From assembly GCF_000144405.1 (NCBI RefSeq), contig NC_014371.1:186001-250000 (forward strand): a DNA stretch of 64,000 nucleotides, given 5' to 3'. Made by a program: the position numbers and the translations under genes. The notes under the pieces are model-generated. The model had not been told where the DNA came from, did not search any database, and worked only from the letters and a program-made list of their open reading frames with translations. This document shows, piece by piece, positions 1-9,574 of the stretch (position 1 is its first letter; each line of letters starts with the position of its first letter). Source of the stretch: Prevotella melaninogenica ATCC 25845 (GTDB lineage: Bacteria > Bacteroidota > Bacteroidia > Bacteroidales > Bacteroidaceae).

Positions 1-1706
1 TCGATGTCGGCGATGAGACGTGGACGTCCTTCATTCAGTACCAAGATGACAGGCTTGCCTGTCTGAGCCAAAGCCTTGACCAGATTGCGCTGGTTTTCAG
101 AAAGCCAGAGGTCTGTCAGGTTGCCCGGAGTCTCGGTATAGGAGTTCTCGCCAATGCAAGCCACAATGACGTCGGCATCCTTTGCTGCAGCCACTGCCCC
201 CAGAATCTGAGGTTCGTTCTCCTCCCAATACTTGCCCTTTTCATTATAGGTAACACCCTGATTCAAGATAACATTCTCCTTGCCATACTCATTGCAGAAT
301 GCCTCATAGATGGTATTATACTTGCCGGCAAACTCATCGGTACGATGGCCCTGCCAGGTATAGCTCCATCCACCGTCCAGACAGCGCATCTGATTGGCAT
401 TAGGCCCCGTGAGGAGAATCTTCTTGCCATGCTGCAAAGGAAGGATATTACGCTCGTTCTTCAGGAGCACCATACTCTCGGTAGCACCCTCTAAGGCGAG
501 TTTGGCAAACTCCTCGCCACCAAACTTAGGATAATTCTTCAGTTTCTGGGTTGGGTTCTTGAAGAGATCGAGACGGTACTTCATACGAAGCACACGGCGA
601 CAGGCATCATCAATGCGACTCATCGGAATCTTGCCTTCCTTCACCAATTCAATAAGGTAGCCACAAGCATCGCAAGAATAAGGTTCCATAATCATGTCGA
701 TACCAGCATTGATGGCGATGCGGAGTGCATCCTTCTTGTCCTTTGCCACCATTTCACGAGTATAGAGATTATTGATGTCTGCCCAGTCGGTGATAAGCAC
801 ACCATCCCATCCTGTCTCTTCCTTCAGCCATCCTGTCAGGATTTCCTTGTTGGCGTGCATCGGCATACCGTTGACGGAAGCGGAATTCACCATCACGGTC
901 AAGGCTCCAGCTTGCAGACCCGCCAGGAAAGGAGCAAAGTGCTTCTCTCGCAAGTTGGCAGGAGAGATATAGGCTGGTGTACGGTCTTTACCAGTCCAAG
1001 GCACGCCATAGCCCATGAAGTGCTTCATTGAAGTGGCGATGTGATACTGGTCGATGTTATTTGGGTCCTCGCCCTGGAAACCATAGACCATGGCCTTGCC
1101 CATCTCTGAACTGAGATAGCAATCCTCGCCAAAGTTCTCCCAGATGCGAGGCCAACGGGCATCACGACCGAGATCAACGGTAGGACTGAAAGTCCAAGGC
1201 ACACTCACCGCACGAGTCTCATAAGCAGTAGCCTCAGCCGAATGGCGAGCAATCTCACGATTGAAGGTGGCAGCTACATTGATGTTCTGCGGGAAGAGGG
1301 TACCGTCTTGTGTATAAGTAGAACCGTGGTTCTGATCGAGACCGAAGACGCAAGGGATGCCGATGCGCTTCATCGAAATCTTCTGGATTTGCTCGATGTA
1401 CTTCTCCCACTGCTTGGCGGTTGGCGCGCAAGTGTTAGGAGCGTTGAGGATAGAGCCAATCTTATAGCGAGAAAAGATAGAATCGGTCTTGTGCTCGTCG
1501 ATATAGAACACACCGTTCTTGTCGTTGGCACCAAAGAGGGCGGTCACCAATTCCATCATCTGACCTATCTTTTCCTCCAAGGTGAGTTTCTTCAGGGTTT
1601 GTTCTACTTGAGCCTCTATCTTAGGGTTGCTTTTGATAACTGGAACATTAGCACTGGTTGTATAAGCAAATGCCAACATTGAAATAGATAATAATAATTT
1701 CTTCAT
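1..1706 (-). CDS. Glycoside hydrolase family 3 beta-glucosidase, 3' end beyond the window
   Basis: This gene encodes a secreted GH3 enzyme that releases glucose from the non-reducing ends of beta-glucan oligosaccharides, probably in the periplasm. The start ATG at 1706 is followed by a signal-peptide-like stretch (MKKLLLSISMLAFAYTTSA). About 568 codons are visible. The nucleophile motif ITDW (Asp near residue 307) and the upstream KHF motif of the GH3 N-terminal barrel are present, and the start of the second alpha/beta domain follows (LLTGPNANQMRCLDGGWSYT). The stop codon lies outside the window. It is the last visible gene of the polysaccharide locus, 50 bp after the glycan-binding lipoprotein gene and on the same strand, so it is probably co-transcribed. 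Exact linkage specificity cannot be read from the sequence. Confidence 0.93.
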   Translation of the reverse strand, partial: MKKLLLSISMLAFAYTTSANVPVIKSNPKIEAQVEQTLKKLTLEEKIGQMMELVTALFGANDKNGVFYIDEHKTDSIFSRYKIGSILNAPNTCAPTAKQWEKYIEQIQKISMKRIGIPCVFGLDQNHGSTYTQDGTLFPQNINVAATFNREIARHSAEATAYETRAVSVPWTFSPTVDLGRDARWPRIWENFGEDCYLSSEMGKAMVYGFQGEDPNNIDQYHIATSMKHFMGYGVPWTGKDRTPAYISPANLREKHFAPFLAGLQAGALTVMVNSASVNGMPMHANKEILTGWLKEETGWDGVLITDWADINNLYTREMVAKDKKDALRIAINAGIDMIMEPYSCDACGYLIELVKEGKIPMSRIDDACRRVLRMKYRLDLFKNPTQKLKNYPKFGGEEFAKLALEGATESMVLLKNERNILPLQHGKKILLTGPNANQMRCLDGGWSYTWQGHRTDEFAGKYNTIYEAFCNEYGKENVILNQGVTYNEKGKYWEENEPQILGAVAAAKDADVIVACIGENSYTETPGNLTDLWLSENQRNLVKALAQTGKPVILVLNEGRPRLIADI

Positions 1707-1756
1707 AAGTTCAAAGGCTTGACGTTTTATGATAAAACGGAAATCTTTCTAATATT

Positions 1757-2755
1757 TTATTCGATAGTTACTTTCTTTACGGTGTAACCGTCACCCACGA
1801 GGAGGAAACCATCCTGCTCTGTCAAAAGTTGGATAGATAAGTCGGTCAGTTTAAACTCCCATTTAGCAGGTCCATCCACCATGATGTCGCCACGCTCTGG
1901 GTCGCCCTTACCAGTAAGGATGTTATTCCACCAAGCAGTGGCAGCAGTACCCTGACCATTTCCATTCACATAGACACGGAGGATGGTGCCAGCCTTCACC
2001 TTTGAGAGGAAGGTATCCTTCAAGGCATTGAATGGTGTACCCCATGTCACGGCAAACTCACCTTCCCAGATGGTGTTCTCCACAGATTGGCGAGCCTCGG
2101 TGGTTACCTTGATGGTACCGCCAGCAAACTGTACACCATTGCTATCTACCAATGTAATGTCGTAATCACCATTGGCGAGGTCGGAAGGAGCAGTAACTTT
2201 CAATGTCGTACCCTCATCGAGAACTTCGAAGGCAACCTCCTTATCAGCGATGAGAACTTTCTGAACGAGACCCAGGTTCTTGCACTCGTGGATGGTTGTA
2301 GTTTCTCCTGGAGCTACCCTAAGCTCGATGGCATTGGTACCCAAGGCTGGGTCATCGGCAGCAGGAGTCACGGTAACGTTCAAGGTGCGGGATGTGGTCT
2401 TGCCCTTGGTGGTGGTTGCCACAATCTTCAGTTCATGATTACCTAAAGGCAAAGTTTGGTCGATGGTAGTACCTTCGGCAATCTGAGTGCCGTCGAGCAA
2501 CCATGTCACTGTGGTGTAGTGAACAGGAGTCACCTTGATTTCCAACTTATAATTTGTCTTGCGGTCTATCTTGGAATCAGCCAAGTCGGTGTTCAAAATA
2601 CGTGGATCGTCATTTTCGCTGACAGTGAAGTATGGATCATCGTCAGAAGAGCAAGAAGACAAAGTAGATGTACCAGCCAGTGCGAAACTCATGGCGAAGA
2701 GCATCATCATAGCCTTCAAGACTTTTCCTTTATATTGTTTCATTGTCTTATTCAT
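1757..2755 (-). CDS. Surface glycan-binding-type lipoprotein of the SusCD locus
   Basis: The 332-residue protein has a lipoprotein signal ending in the lipobox LSSC followed by SDDD, a run typical of surface-exposed Bacteroidota lipoproteins. Ig-like/PKD-type segments follow (about 45-130), then an IPT/TIG-like segment (about 140-220). The C-terminal domain is rich in Trp and Gly (ENTIWEGEFAVTWG, AWWNNIL, LLVGDGYTVKKV), which resembles the glycan-binding end of SusE/SGBP-type proteins. It sits between SusD and the GH3 gene, the usual place for a surface glycan-binding protein, so I infer that it helps capture polysaccharide at the cell surface. No catalytic motif is visible. Met5 (MKQYKGK) is an alternative start. 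Function rests mainly on context. Confidence 0.8.
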   Translation of the reverse strand: MNKTMKQYKGKVLKAMMMLFAMSFALAGTSTLSSCSSDDDPYFTVSENDDPRILNTDLADSKIDRKTNYKLEIKVTPVHYTTVTWLLDGTQIAEGTTIDQTLPLGNHELKIVATTTKGKTTSRTLNVTVTPAADDPALGTNAIELRVAPGETTTIHECKNLGLVQKVLIADKEVAFEVLDEGTTLKVTAPSDLANGDYDITLVDSNGVQFAGGTIKVTTEARQSVENTIWEGEFAVTWGTPFNALKDTFLSKVKAGTILRVYVNGNGQGTAATAWWNNILTGKGDPERGDIMVDGPAKWEFKLTDLSIQLLTEQDGFLLVGDGYTVKKVTIE

Positions 2756-2821
2756 AATTAATTATTCTATCTATTGTCCTATAAAACTTAACATTTAATA
2801 CTTTACATTAAACGCTTAACA

Positions 2822-4603
2822 CTACTTGCTGTATCCCTTTCCGAATGGAGGATTGAAGTTTGGCTGAAGGTTTACATCAGCCTTGTCCCACCAGAGGCGC
2901 TTGTGCCAGTCGTCTGTACCACCCATGCGGTCGATGGCAGCCTTGTAGTTGGCACTGTTGTACTGACCTTCCAACTCAGGATACTGCAAACGGACAGGCA
3001 TTGACCAGTTCGAATCTGTGTAAGTAAAACCATTCTTGGTCAAGAGATCACGATTCAAGATAGCAGGATAGTCAGAGCGGCGCATGTTTGCCCAACCCTC
3101 AGAAGGGTTCATCATGTGGAGAATCCAAGCCTGGGTGTTGATGGTCTCCTTAGGATTGTCACCCAACGGATTATTGGCAATGAACGCATCTATCTCTTCC
3201 TTGGAAATCTTGTTGGATGTAAGATAGTAGTTGTTGAGCAACTCCATGCTGGCACGAACACCAGCCTCGTAGTGGCTCTCTGCATCACCACCCCCAACAT
3301 TCCATCCCTTGGTTGCAGCCTCAGCCTTGAGGAACTCCACCTCGGCATAGCTCATCAAGTCGCCAGGACAAGAAGGCATCTCAAAGTCGATGTTCAGGCA
3401 AGGACGACCTGCTCGGGCTATATAATCAGAGTTGGCATAAGTGTTCTTGTCTATCTCCGCATACTTCTTCAAAGTGGGAAGGTCATCAACCGTAGCTGGA
3501 CTCATCCAGTCTGTGTACCAGGTAGCACCAGGGTTGCAAGGCTCTTCACCGAGATTCTTGCTCCGGAAGTAAGCCAGGAAATCATCGGTCAAGTCGATGT
3601 TCTGCTCTTTGTCTGGCTTCACCTGACTACGTTTGATATTGTAGTAGTGACGGCAGATGCGATAGAGACGAGGGTCGTTGGTATTCTGCAACTGATAGAA
3701 CAAGGTAGAGCATACCATGGTAGGCGATGTGGCATCCTGACCATAGAGAATCTCTCCTAAGGCATTGGTGCGGAAATCGTAGTCGTTGGCTCCATCATAA
3801 TAAGTATAGGGAGTATCGGCATATCTGATGTAAGCATCATCTGCTGCACTGGCGATAGCACCGGCAGCAACAGCCTTCTCAAACTCTTCCTTTGCCTTCT
3901 GTGGATTAACATCTGAAATGCGCATGGCATAGCGCATACGGAGCGCATTGGCATACTTCTTCCACTTGGCTACATCACCACCCATGCTGGTGACATCACC
4001 AGAAATGCGGTCGGTACCGGTGCCAAGTTGCTTCTCGCAAGCGTCAAGCTCCTCAAAGAACCAGCTGTAGAGTTCCTCTACGGTATCATACTTAGGGGTG
4101 GAGATGCCTGAGATGTAACCCAGACCTGCCTCCAAACAAGGTACGTCACCGTAGGTATCTGCCAAGACTGCCGTGAGATAGACACGATGGATACGAAGTG
4201 CCGCATTCAAGTTTGCCTTGTCTGCTGAATTGTGGATGGCATCCACAAGGTTCTTGATACTGACCTCATAGTAGCGGTCCCAGACGCGACGAGCGATGTC
4301 GTCCTCACGGAAGTTGGAACCTGCATAGTTGGTTACGTTCCAACCACCAGCGAAATACTGTGGAAAACCTGAGATATAGTTACGGTAGGTATCCATCAAA
4401 CTGAAGTCACCATAAGTCTGCAACAAAGCAGTAGTCAACTGTGCGTTAGGGTCGAGCTCGCTCACCTTGGTCTTGTCGGTATTGATGTTGCTCAAGGTTT
4501 CATCTGAGCAAGAAGTCATCGCAGTGCCGGTTGTCATCAGGGCGAAAGCCATCATCAGGCTGCTCTTACCTATATATTTCTTGATTATATTGTTCATTTT
4601 CAT
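2822..4603 (-). CDS. SusD/RagB-family nutrient-binding outer membrane lipoprotein
   Basis: This 593-residue protein is the SusD partner that caps the SusC transporter and captures oligosaccharides. A signal peptide ends in the lipobox MTSC. The body has SusD-type helical repeats: a TPR-like region near YEVSIKNLVDAIHNSADKAN and RIHRVYLTAVLADTYGDVP. The C-terminal region carries the family-typical segment DLMSYAEVEFLKAEAATKGW. Conserved blocks look most like the SusD-like_2 branch rather than classical SusD. It lies 52 bp after susC and 66 bp before the glycan-binding lipoprotein gene, all on the same strand. Length is ordinary for the family and no frameshift is seen. Confidence 0.93.
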   Translation of the reverse strand: MKMNNIIKKYIGKSSLMMAFALMTTGTAMTSCSDETLSNINTDKTKVSELDPNAQLTTALLQTYGDFSLMDTYRNYISGFPQYFAGGWNVTNYAGSNFREDDIARRVWDRYYEVSIKNLVDAIHNSADKANLNAALRIHRVYLTAVLADTYGDVPCLEAGLGYISGISTPKYDTVEELYSWFFEELDACEKQLGTGTDRISGDVTSMGGDVAKWKKYANALRMRYAMRISDVNPQKAKEEFEKAVAAGAIASAADDAYIRYADTPYTYYDGANDYDFRTNALGEILYGQDATSPTMVCSTLFYQLQNTNDPRLYRICRHYYNIKRSQVKPDKEQNIDLTDDFLAYFRSKNLGEEPCNPGATWYTDWMSPATVDDLPTLKKYAEIDKNTYANSDYIARAGRPCLNIDFEMPSCPGDLMSYAEVEFLKAEAATKGWNVGGGDAESHYEAGVRASMELLNNYYLTSNKISKEEIDAFIANNPLGDNPKETINTQAWILHMMNPSEGWANMRRSDYPAILNRDLLTKNGFTYTDSNWSMPVRLQYPELEGQYNSANYKAAIDRMGGTDDWHKRLWWDKADVNLQPNFNPPFGKGYSK

Positions 4604-4655
4604 ACATTATTATATATTAGAACTCTTCTAAAGAAATTGATTTATTTTTTTGAGA

Positions 4656-7600
4656 TTAGAACTTCACGTTCACGTTTAAACCATAGCTCTTGCGAGATGG
4701 TAGAGAGCCATATTCCAGACCGAGACCAGAGGTATTGTAACTGGAGTCTGGGTCGATGTTAGGAATATTCTTCCAAATAATGAATGGGTTACGAGCCACG
4801 AAGGATACGGTCAAGCCCTTGACATACTTGCCCAGGATGCTCTCTGGGAAGGTATAGCCGAAAGTAATCTCACGACACTTCACGTAAGAGTTGTCGTAAA
4901 CGAAGGCACTCTGCACGCCATTTGCTACATGCTTCCAGTAATCCTCAGGGTTCACGGCGATGTCGTTCTTACGATAAGTACCATCGCCATTGTCGATGAC
5001 ACCCTCTACGACAAATCCCTTGCAGTTACCTGTTTCACGCCATGCGGCAAGGTCCATACCCGAAGCCTTACGAGCCTCCTCAGAAGTGTACCACTCCTCA
5101 CGGCCTGCCAATGTTCCCTTTGCCTTACCTGTCTGGTATGCGGAACGCATGGACATAGAGTAGATGTCGGCACCTACCTTAACATCGAATGCAGCAGAGA
5201 GGCGGAAGTTCTTGTAGCTGAAGGTTGAGTAGAAACCACCTGTCCAGTCCCAAGTAGAGTTACCGATGGTCTTGATTTTCTGGTCAACCTTTGGAAGACC
5301 AGTAGCTGCATCGACAACCACCTGACCCTTGTCGTTGTAGAGGAAGTCGTGTCCACGGATGGCTCCATAATTCTCTCCTACCTTGGCACCAACAGAAACA
5401 CCGCACCAGTATGCCTTCGCCAACTCGAAGTAGTCCATGCCATTGGTGAGCGACTTCACCTTGTTGGTATTCTTCGAGAAGTTGACACCCAAGTCCCAAG
5501 CGAAGTCCTTGATCTGCAAGGCACGGGCATTGAGGGCAATCTCGATACCCTGGTTCTGAATCTCACCGGCATTGATGAGGCGGTAAGCATAGCCAGAGGT
5601 GGTGGTTGAAGCCAAGCTCAAAATCTGGTCCTTGGAGTTCTGGTTGTAATAGGTGGCATCCAAACCCAAGCGTCCGTTGAAGAACTTCATCTCCAAGCCT
5701 ACCTCGTAAGAATCTGTCATAGTAGGCTTCAAATCCTTGTTTGGCTGTGTTGAGTTGGCTATCATACCGATGGTATAACCCGAGTAGCTGTACTTGCCCG
5801 TGGTATAGTTGAGTGCCAACAGGTATGGATCGGTATCGCTACCTACCTTTGCCCAAGATGCGCGAATCTTACCGTAATTGATAAACTTCTTGTTCTTGAT
5901 AAACTCGGAGAAAACCAAGCTACCAGATACAGAAGGATATACGTATGTATTGTTATTGGTAGGGAGCGTAGATGACCTATCGCCACGGAGAGTTCCCTCC
6001 AGATAGTAAGTATGTTTGTAGCCGAGGCTCGCACTGGCATAGAGGGAAGAAATCTGCTTCTTATACATGCTCTCACGAGTATTCTGCTCCTGATAGTTCA
6101 TGATGTTCTGTATTCCATTCATCTGCTGGTTGAGACCAACGTTGGTAGTGGTCTTGTTGTTCACCTTGAAGATGTTACCACCAGCGGTAGCATTGACATC
6201 GAAGTCGCCCCATGAGTTGTTGTAGAGGGCGAGTATCTCGGCGTTGAATGTGCGGTTGTTGAAGATTTGGTCGGTAAGCTTTCCGGCAGGAGTACCTGGA
6301 GTTGTTTTGGCGATGAAGTCCTCGAAGTTCATGCTGTTGATGTCGGTACCGATGGTACCCTGCAACTTGAGGTGGTTGTCGATGTTCCAGATGGCCTTAC
6401 CCGTAAAACGGAACACGTCCTTGTCGGATGTATTGCTGTTCTTATAGAGATCCCAGTATGGGTTCTTGTTATACTGGTCGTTACCATTCCAGTTGGAATA
6501 GTTGCCGTCGGCATCCTCATAGTGCTTCAACCAAGCCTGGTCGTAGGTACCCGCCAGAGTCATGAGGTTCTTACCCACGTTGCTCTGGGAATCGCCAAGG
6601 GCAGGACGATTCTTCACCTTCTCACGAGTATAGTTGGCGGTGAAGTCGAAGTCAACAGGACCTGCGGAGGTATTAACACGGAGGTTGAAGTTGTCACGAC
6701 TCATATTGGTGTTAGGCAGGATGTCCTTGTTGCGCATATCGGTAACAGAGAAACGCATACCCGTCTTACCGGAATTAACAGAGAGGATGGCAGAGTTTTG
6801 GGTGGTGAAACCTGTGCGGAAGAAATCGGAGGCGTTGTTAGGGTGCATCAAGAATGGACGCTCCTCACCATCGAAATACTTGAACATGAAATCATCGGCC
6901 TTAGGTCCCCAACTGGTATTGGTACCAGAGGTGCTGGATGCAGGAAGCTCGCCATTGTAACCAGCGCCATATATCTCCTGGATGTCGTCCCACTTAGCCA
7001 ACTGGGTATCGACAGTGTAAGAACCATTGTACTCCACGGAAATCTTATCCTTCTCCGCCTTCTTGGTCGTAATCAAGATAACACCGTGGGAAGCACGGCT
7101 ACCATAGAGGGCAGAGGCAGCAGGACCTTTCAATACGGTCATCGTCTCAATATCATCAGGGTTGATGGCAGAGATTCCATCACCCAGATCATAACCGCCA
7201 CTTTCACCAGCACTGCCAAAGTTTGTATTATCCAAAGGCACACCATCCACCACGTAGAGAGGCTGGTTGTTGCCTGCCATTTCTGTATTACCACGAAGGA
7301 GCACGCGGGTAGAACCAGAAGCACCGCCAGCCGTATTCTGCACGACGAGACCAGCCACCTTACCAGAAAGAGAGTTGATGACGTTGGTTTCCTTCGCCTT
7401 GCTGAGTTCCTCACCCTTCACTTCCTCCAAGCCATAGCCGAGAGCCTTGCGGTCTCGTTTGATACCGAGGGCGGTAACAACTACCTCATTCAAGGCTTTA
7501 CTATCCACTTGCATCTTGATTTTCATACCATTAACAGCTTTCACGGTCATCGTCTTGTAACCGACGTAGCTCACTTCGAGTGTAGCTCCAGGCTTGCAAT

Positions 7601-7832
7601 TCAGCGTAAAGTTACCATCCAGATCGGTAACGACACCGTTTGTTGTACCAGTCACCTTCACGCTTGCACCAATCAAGGTTTCGCCAGTAGCATCCACTAC
7701 TGTACCCTTGATACCTTGGTTCTGCTGAACGCTCATAGCAGCATTGTTCATCTGAGCAGCGAGGATGGCAGAAGTAGGCATCCACATCAAACCTGCACCG
7801 AGCATGCCGAGAAACATGGTTTTCTTTCTCAT
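4656..7832 (-). CDS. SusC/RagA-family TonB-linked outer membrane transporter
   Basis: This 1058-residue outer membrane protein imports glycan oligomers, energised by TonB. A signal peptide (ending near SAILAAQ) is followed by a carboxypeptidase-regulatory-like domain at about 40-110 (DATGETLIGASVKVTGTTNG, then VSYVGYKT). Next come the SusC signature around VVVTALGIKRD and a plug domain (VLLRGNTEM, PLYVVDGVPLDN, VLKGPAASALYGSRAS). A long beta-barrel ends in the C-terminal Phe expected of barrel proteins (NVNVKF). It is the second gene of the locus, 27 bp downstream of GH5, and pairs with the SusD gene that follows. A long open frame on the opposite strand over this gene is a shadow. Confidence 0.96.
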   Translation of the reverse strand: MRKKTMFLGMLGAGLMWMPTSAILAAQMNNAAMSVQQNQGIKGTVVDATGETLIGASVKVTGTTNGVVTDLDGNFTLNCKPGATLEVSYVGYKTMTVKAVNGMKIKMQVDSKALNEVVVTALGIKRDRKALGYGLEEVKGEELSKAKETNVINSLSGKVAGLVVQNTAGGASGSTRVLLRGNTEMAGNNQPLYVVDGVPLDNTNFGSAGESGGYDLGDGISAINPDDIETMTVLKGPAASALYGSRASHGVILITTKKAEKDKISVEYNGSYTVDTQLAKWDDIQEIYGAGYNGELPASSTSGTNTSWGPKADDFMFKYFDGEERPFLMHPNNASDFFRTGFTTQNSAILSVNSGKTGMRFSVTDMRNKDILPNTNMSRDNFNLRVNTSAGPVDFDFTANYTREKVKNRPALGDSQSNVGKNLMTLAGTYDQAWLKHYEDADGNYSNWNGNDQYNKNPYWDLYKNSNTSDKDVFRFTGKAIWNIDNHLKLQGTIGTDINSMNFEDFIAKTTPGTPAGKLTDQIFNNRTFNAEILALYNNSWGDFDVNATAGGNIFKVNNKTTTNVGLNQQMNGIQNIMNYQEQNTRESMYKKQISSLYASASLGYKHTYYLEGTLRGDRSSTLPTNNNTYVYPSVSGSLVFSEFIKNKKFINYGKIRASWAKVGSDTDPYLLALNYTTGKYSYSGYTIGMIANSTQPNKDLKPTMTDSYEVGLEMKFFNGRLGLDATYYNQNSKDQILSLASTTTSGYAYRLINAGEIQNQGIEIALNARALQIKDFAWDLGVNFSKNTNKVKSLTNGMDYFELAKAYWCGVSVGAKVGENYGAIRGHDFLYNDKGQVVVDAATGLPKVDQKIKTIGNSTWDWTGGFYSTFSYKNFRLSAAFDVKVGADIYSMSMRSAYQTGKAKGTLAGREEWYTSEEARKASGMDLAAWRETGNCKGFVVEGVIDNGDGTYRKNDIAVNPEDYWKHVANGVQSAFVYDNSYVKCREITFGYTFPESILGKYVKGLTVSFVARNPFIIWKNIPNIDPDSSYNTSGLGLEYGSLPSRKSYGLNVNVKF

Positions 7833-7859
7833 AATAGATATTTTGTTTTTAGTTTAACA

Positions 7860-9074
7860 TTATTCTTTCCCAAAGATTCCTTCGAGAATCCAAGGAGCAT
7901 TCACCTTCATACTCTTGAAACGATCGAAGATGCCATACTTCTCAGAGCCGTTGCCAAAGTGGTTGTTGTCCCAAACGAAAGTAGAGAAGCCTCGTTTGCG
8001 AGCCTCCGTAGTCAAGAACTTACAGTAGTAGGTCATGTTTTCATGCACTTTCACTGAGTTTGACTTATAGTGGTCGGTTACTCCCCATTCTCCTATTACG
8101 ATACCCAGTCCTTTGTTACTCCATGTATTCATTGCCTTATCGAAGAAATCCGTCATCGTCTTCTCGTTTTCAGCAGGTATCTTGCCAACATCCTTGTAGG
8201 CATCACCCCAGTAATCGTAGGCGCAATCGCCGGCATAGCTCCATGGCTGATAGTAGTGGAATTCCACACTCATATAGTTGTTGCCATTGCCTTCGGCATC
8301 CTTCGGAATGACGAATCCTCCATTCTCGATACCAAACCAAGGGTTGCAAACGTAAGTCTGTAAGATGAGGTGGCGCTTGGCATTGTTGCCGCCTGTGGCA
8401 CGAACCATATCCACGAATATCTGATTGTAAGCATTCTGCACTTCGAGGTTCTCGGCAGTAGGCTTGCTCCAGTTGTCCCTGACGTGAACCTCATTGGTAC
8501 CGGCGAAAGCCAAGCGGCTGTCATAATTGGCAAACTCAGAGGCGATATTCATCCAGAGGAGCGCAAGCTTTTGGCAGTTTTCATCCTTATATTGATAGGT
8601 CGGACGACCTTCGAGCCATTTTTCATGATGCGCATTGATGATAACCTTGAGGTCATTATCCAGACACCAACCCACTACCTCCTTGATACGAGCAATCCAA
8701 GCCTTGTCGATGCTCATCGCCTGAGCATTGGTAATGTGGCACTGCCAACGGATTGGAATCCGGATGGCATTGAAACCTGCCTTCTTCACGGCTTGTATCA
8801 TCTTTTTGGTGACAACGGGATTGCCCCAAGCTGTCTCTGCATGGATGGAACCGTCAGGGTTGCCAATCTGCATCGACTCTCCATCCTGTCCAGGAGCTGA
8901 GCACTCGAATTCATTGCCGAGATTCCAACCTACTACATCCTTGTTCCATTGCTTGGCGGTAGGAATCGATTCGCTTGTATCAGGCGTATCCACCACCGAA
9001 GGACTAGCACTGCAAGAAAATACAGTAAACATACTTACAAATAGCAAGCAGATTTTCAAAAGGTTCCTTTTCAT
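7860..9074 (-). CDS. Glycoside hydrolase family 5 endoglucanase lipoprotein
   Basis: The 404-residue protein is a surface or periplasmic endo-beta-glucanase. The lipoprotein signal ends at Cys21 (VFSCSAS). GH5 landmarks are in order: WNLGNEFEC near residue 51, ETAWGNPVVTKKMIQ near 80 and AIRIPIRW near 103. The acid/base is Glu195 in GTNEVHV and the nucleophile is Glu329 in VIGEWGVTD. The pattern looks closest to subfamily 4 (beta-1,4-glucanase, lichenase or xyloglucanase), but that is my reading and a CAZy profile would be needed to settle it. It is the first gene of the locus and lies just behind the -7 element at 9141-9148, so it should start the transcript that includes susC, susD and GH3. 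Confidence 0.93.
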   Translation of the reverse strand: MKRNLLKICLLFVSMFTVFSCSASPSVVDTPDTSESIPTAKQWNKDVVGWNLGNEFECSAPGQDGESMQIGNPDGSIHAETAWGNPVVTKKMIQAVKKAGFNAIRIPIRWQCHITNAQAMSIDKAWIARIKEVVGWCLDNDLKVIINAHHEKWLEGRPTYQYKDENCQKLALLWMNIASEFANYDSRLAFAGTNEVHVRDNWSKPTAENLEVQNAYNQIFVDMVRATGGNNAKRHLILQTYVCNPWFGIENGGFVIPKDAEGNGNNYMSVEFHYYQPWSYAGDCAYDYWGDAYKDVGKIPAENEKTMTDFFDKAMNTWSNKGLGIVIGEWGVTDHYKSNSVKVHENMTYYCKFLTTEARKRGFSTFVWDNNHFGNGSEKYGIFDRFKSMKVNAPWILEGIFGKE

Positions 9075-9140
9075 TATTAAGTTTATTGTTGTTTATGCTT
9101 AATTGTTTATTGATTGCGAGTTATTGTTTGAACTTGGCTG

Positions 9141-9148
9141 CAAAAGTA
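9141..9148 (-). promoter_or_regulatory. Predicted -7 element of the polysaccharide locus promoter
   Basis: On the minus strand this reads TACTTTTG, a perfect match to the Bacteroidota -7 consensus TAnnTTTG, 67 bp upstream of the GH5 start. No clear -33 TTTG is seen at the usual distance, which fits a promoter that needs an activator such as the nearby hybrid two-component system. Confidence 0.6.
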
Positions 9149-9186
9149 TAGAAAAGAGGAAAAAACTAGGTTAGAATGCAAACAAA

Positions 9187-9227
9187 AAAGGTTTCAAATC
9201 TAACTTATCGTTAGGTTTGAAACCTTA
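9187..9227 (-). terminator. Hairpin with T-run upstream of the GH5 promoter
   Basis: AAGGTTTCAAA and TTTGAAACCTT form a nearly perfect stem of about 16 bp with a 5-nt loop. On the minus strand the stem is followed by TTTTTT. It would stop transcripts arriving from the regulator gene or the insertion sequence before the polysaccharide locus promoter. Confidence 0.65.
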
Positions 9228-9335
9228 CATTTTATATATAACTAACTGAATATCAGTAGGGCGTAATGGACATTTGGTAGGCTGAAAAACTCTTGGAATT
9301 CTTTTATTTACTACCTTTGCAGCATTTGAAAATCT

Positions 9336-9464
9336 ATGAATAAAAAACTGTATCTTCTGTAATAGCTCAAATGTTAAAAAGAATGGGTATCGACGTTCTG
9401 TTCAGATGTATTCCTGCAAGGATTGTGGTAGACAATTTCAAGGTGGTCTGCGTATAAATAATAT
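9336..9464 (+). pseudogene. Stump of a zinc-ribbon transposase gene
   Basis: One frame reads CIFCNSSNVKKNG followed by YSCKDCGRQFQGG, a two-CxxC zinc ribbon typical of the N terminus of IS1/IS1249-like transposases. A stop codon lies shortly upstream in the same frame, and the sequence is cut at 9464 by the IS4-family element. Nothing of the catalytic part is found on the other side. A perfect -7 element TACCTTTG lies at 9312-9319 just upstream, probably the old promoter. The exact IS family is uncertain. Confidence 0.55.
9456..9464. repeat. Target site duplication, left copy (AAATAATAT)
   Basis: The 9 bases AAATAATAT directly before the left inverted repeat recur exactly at 10887-10895 after the right inverted repeat. 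This shows a genuine transposition event and fixes the element ends. Confidence 0.93.
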
Positions 9465-9503
9465 TATTGCTGTCCGGTAAACCTTTTCCACATAATAAAA
9501 GTT

Positions 9504-9540
9504 AAGGGCTAAAATCCGTATTTGGATTTCAGCCCTTTTT
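9504..9540 (+). terminator. Hairpin terminator inside the left end of the IS
   Basis: AAGGGCTAAAATCC and GGATTTCAGCCCTT form a stem followed by TTTTT, immediately before the transposase promoter (-7 TACTTTTG at 9543-9550, with TTTG at 9521-9524). It should block transcription entering from outside and so limit transposase expression. The second IS has a hairpin at the equivalent place. Confidence 0.65.
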
Positions 9541-9574
9541 GTTACTTTTGTTTCTGCGATAAAACTTCAATAAC

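Noticed and set aside
6267..8057. A 596-codon open frame on the plus strand
   Set aside because: It lies wholly opposite susC and the end of the GH5 gene, has no recognisable domain, and is explained by the codon pattern of the real genes on the minus strand.
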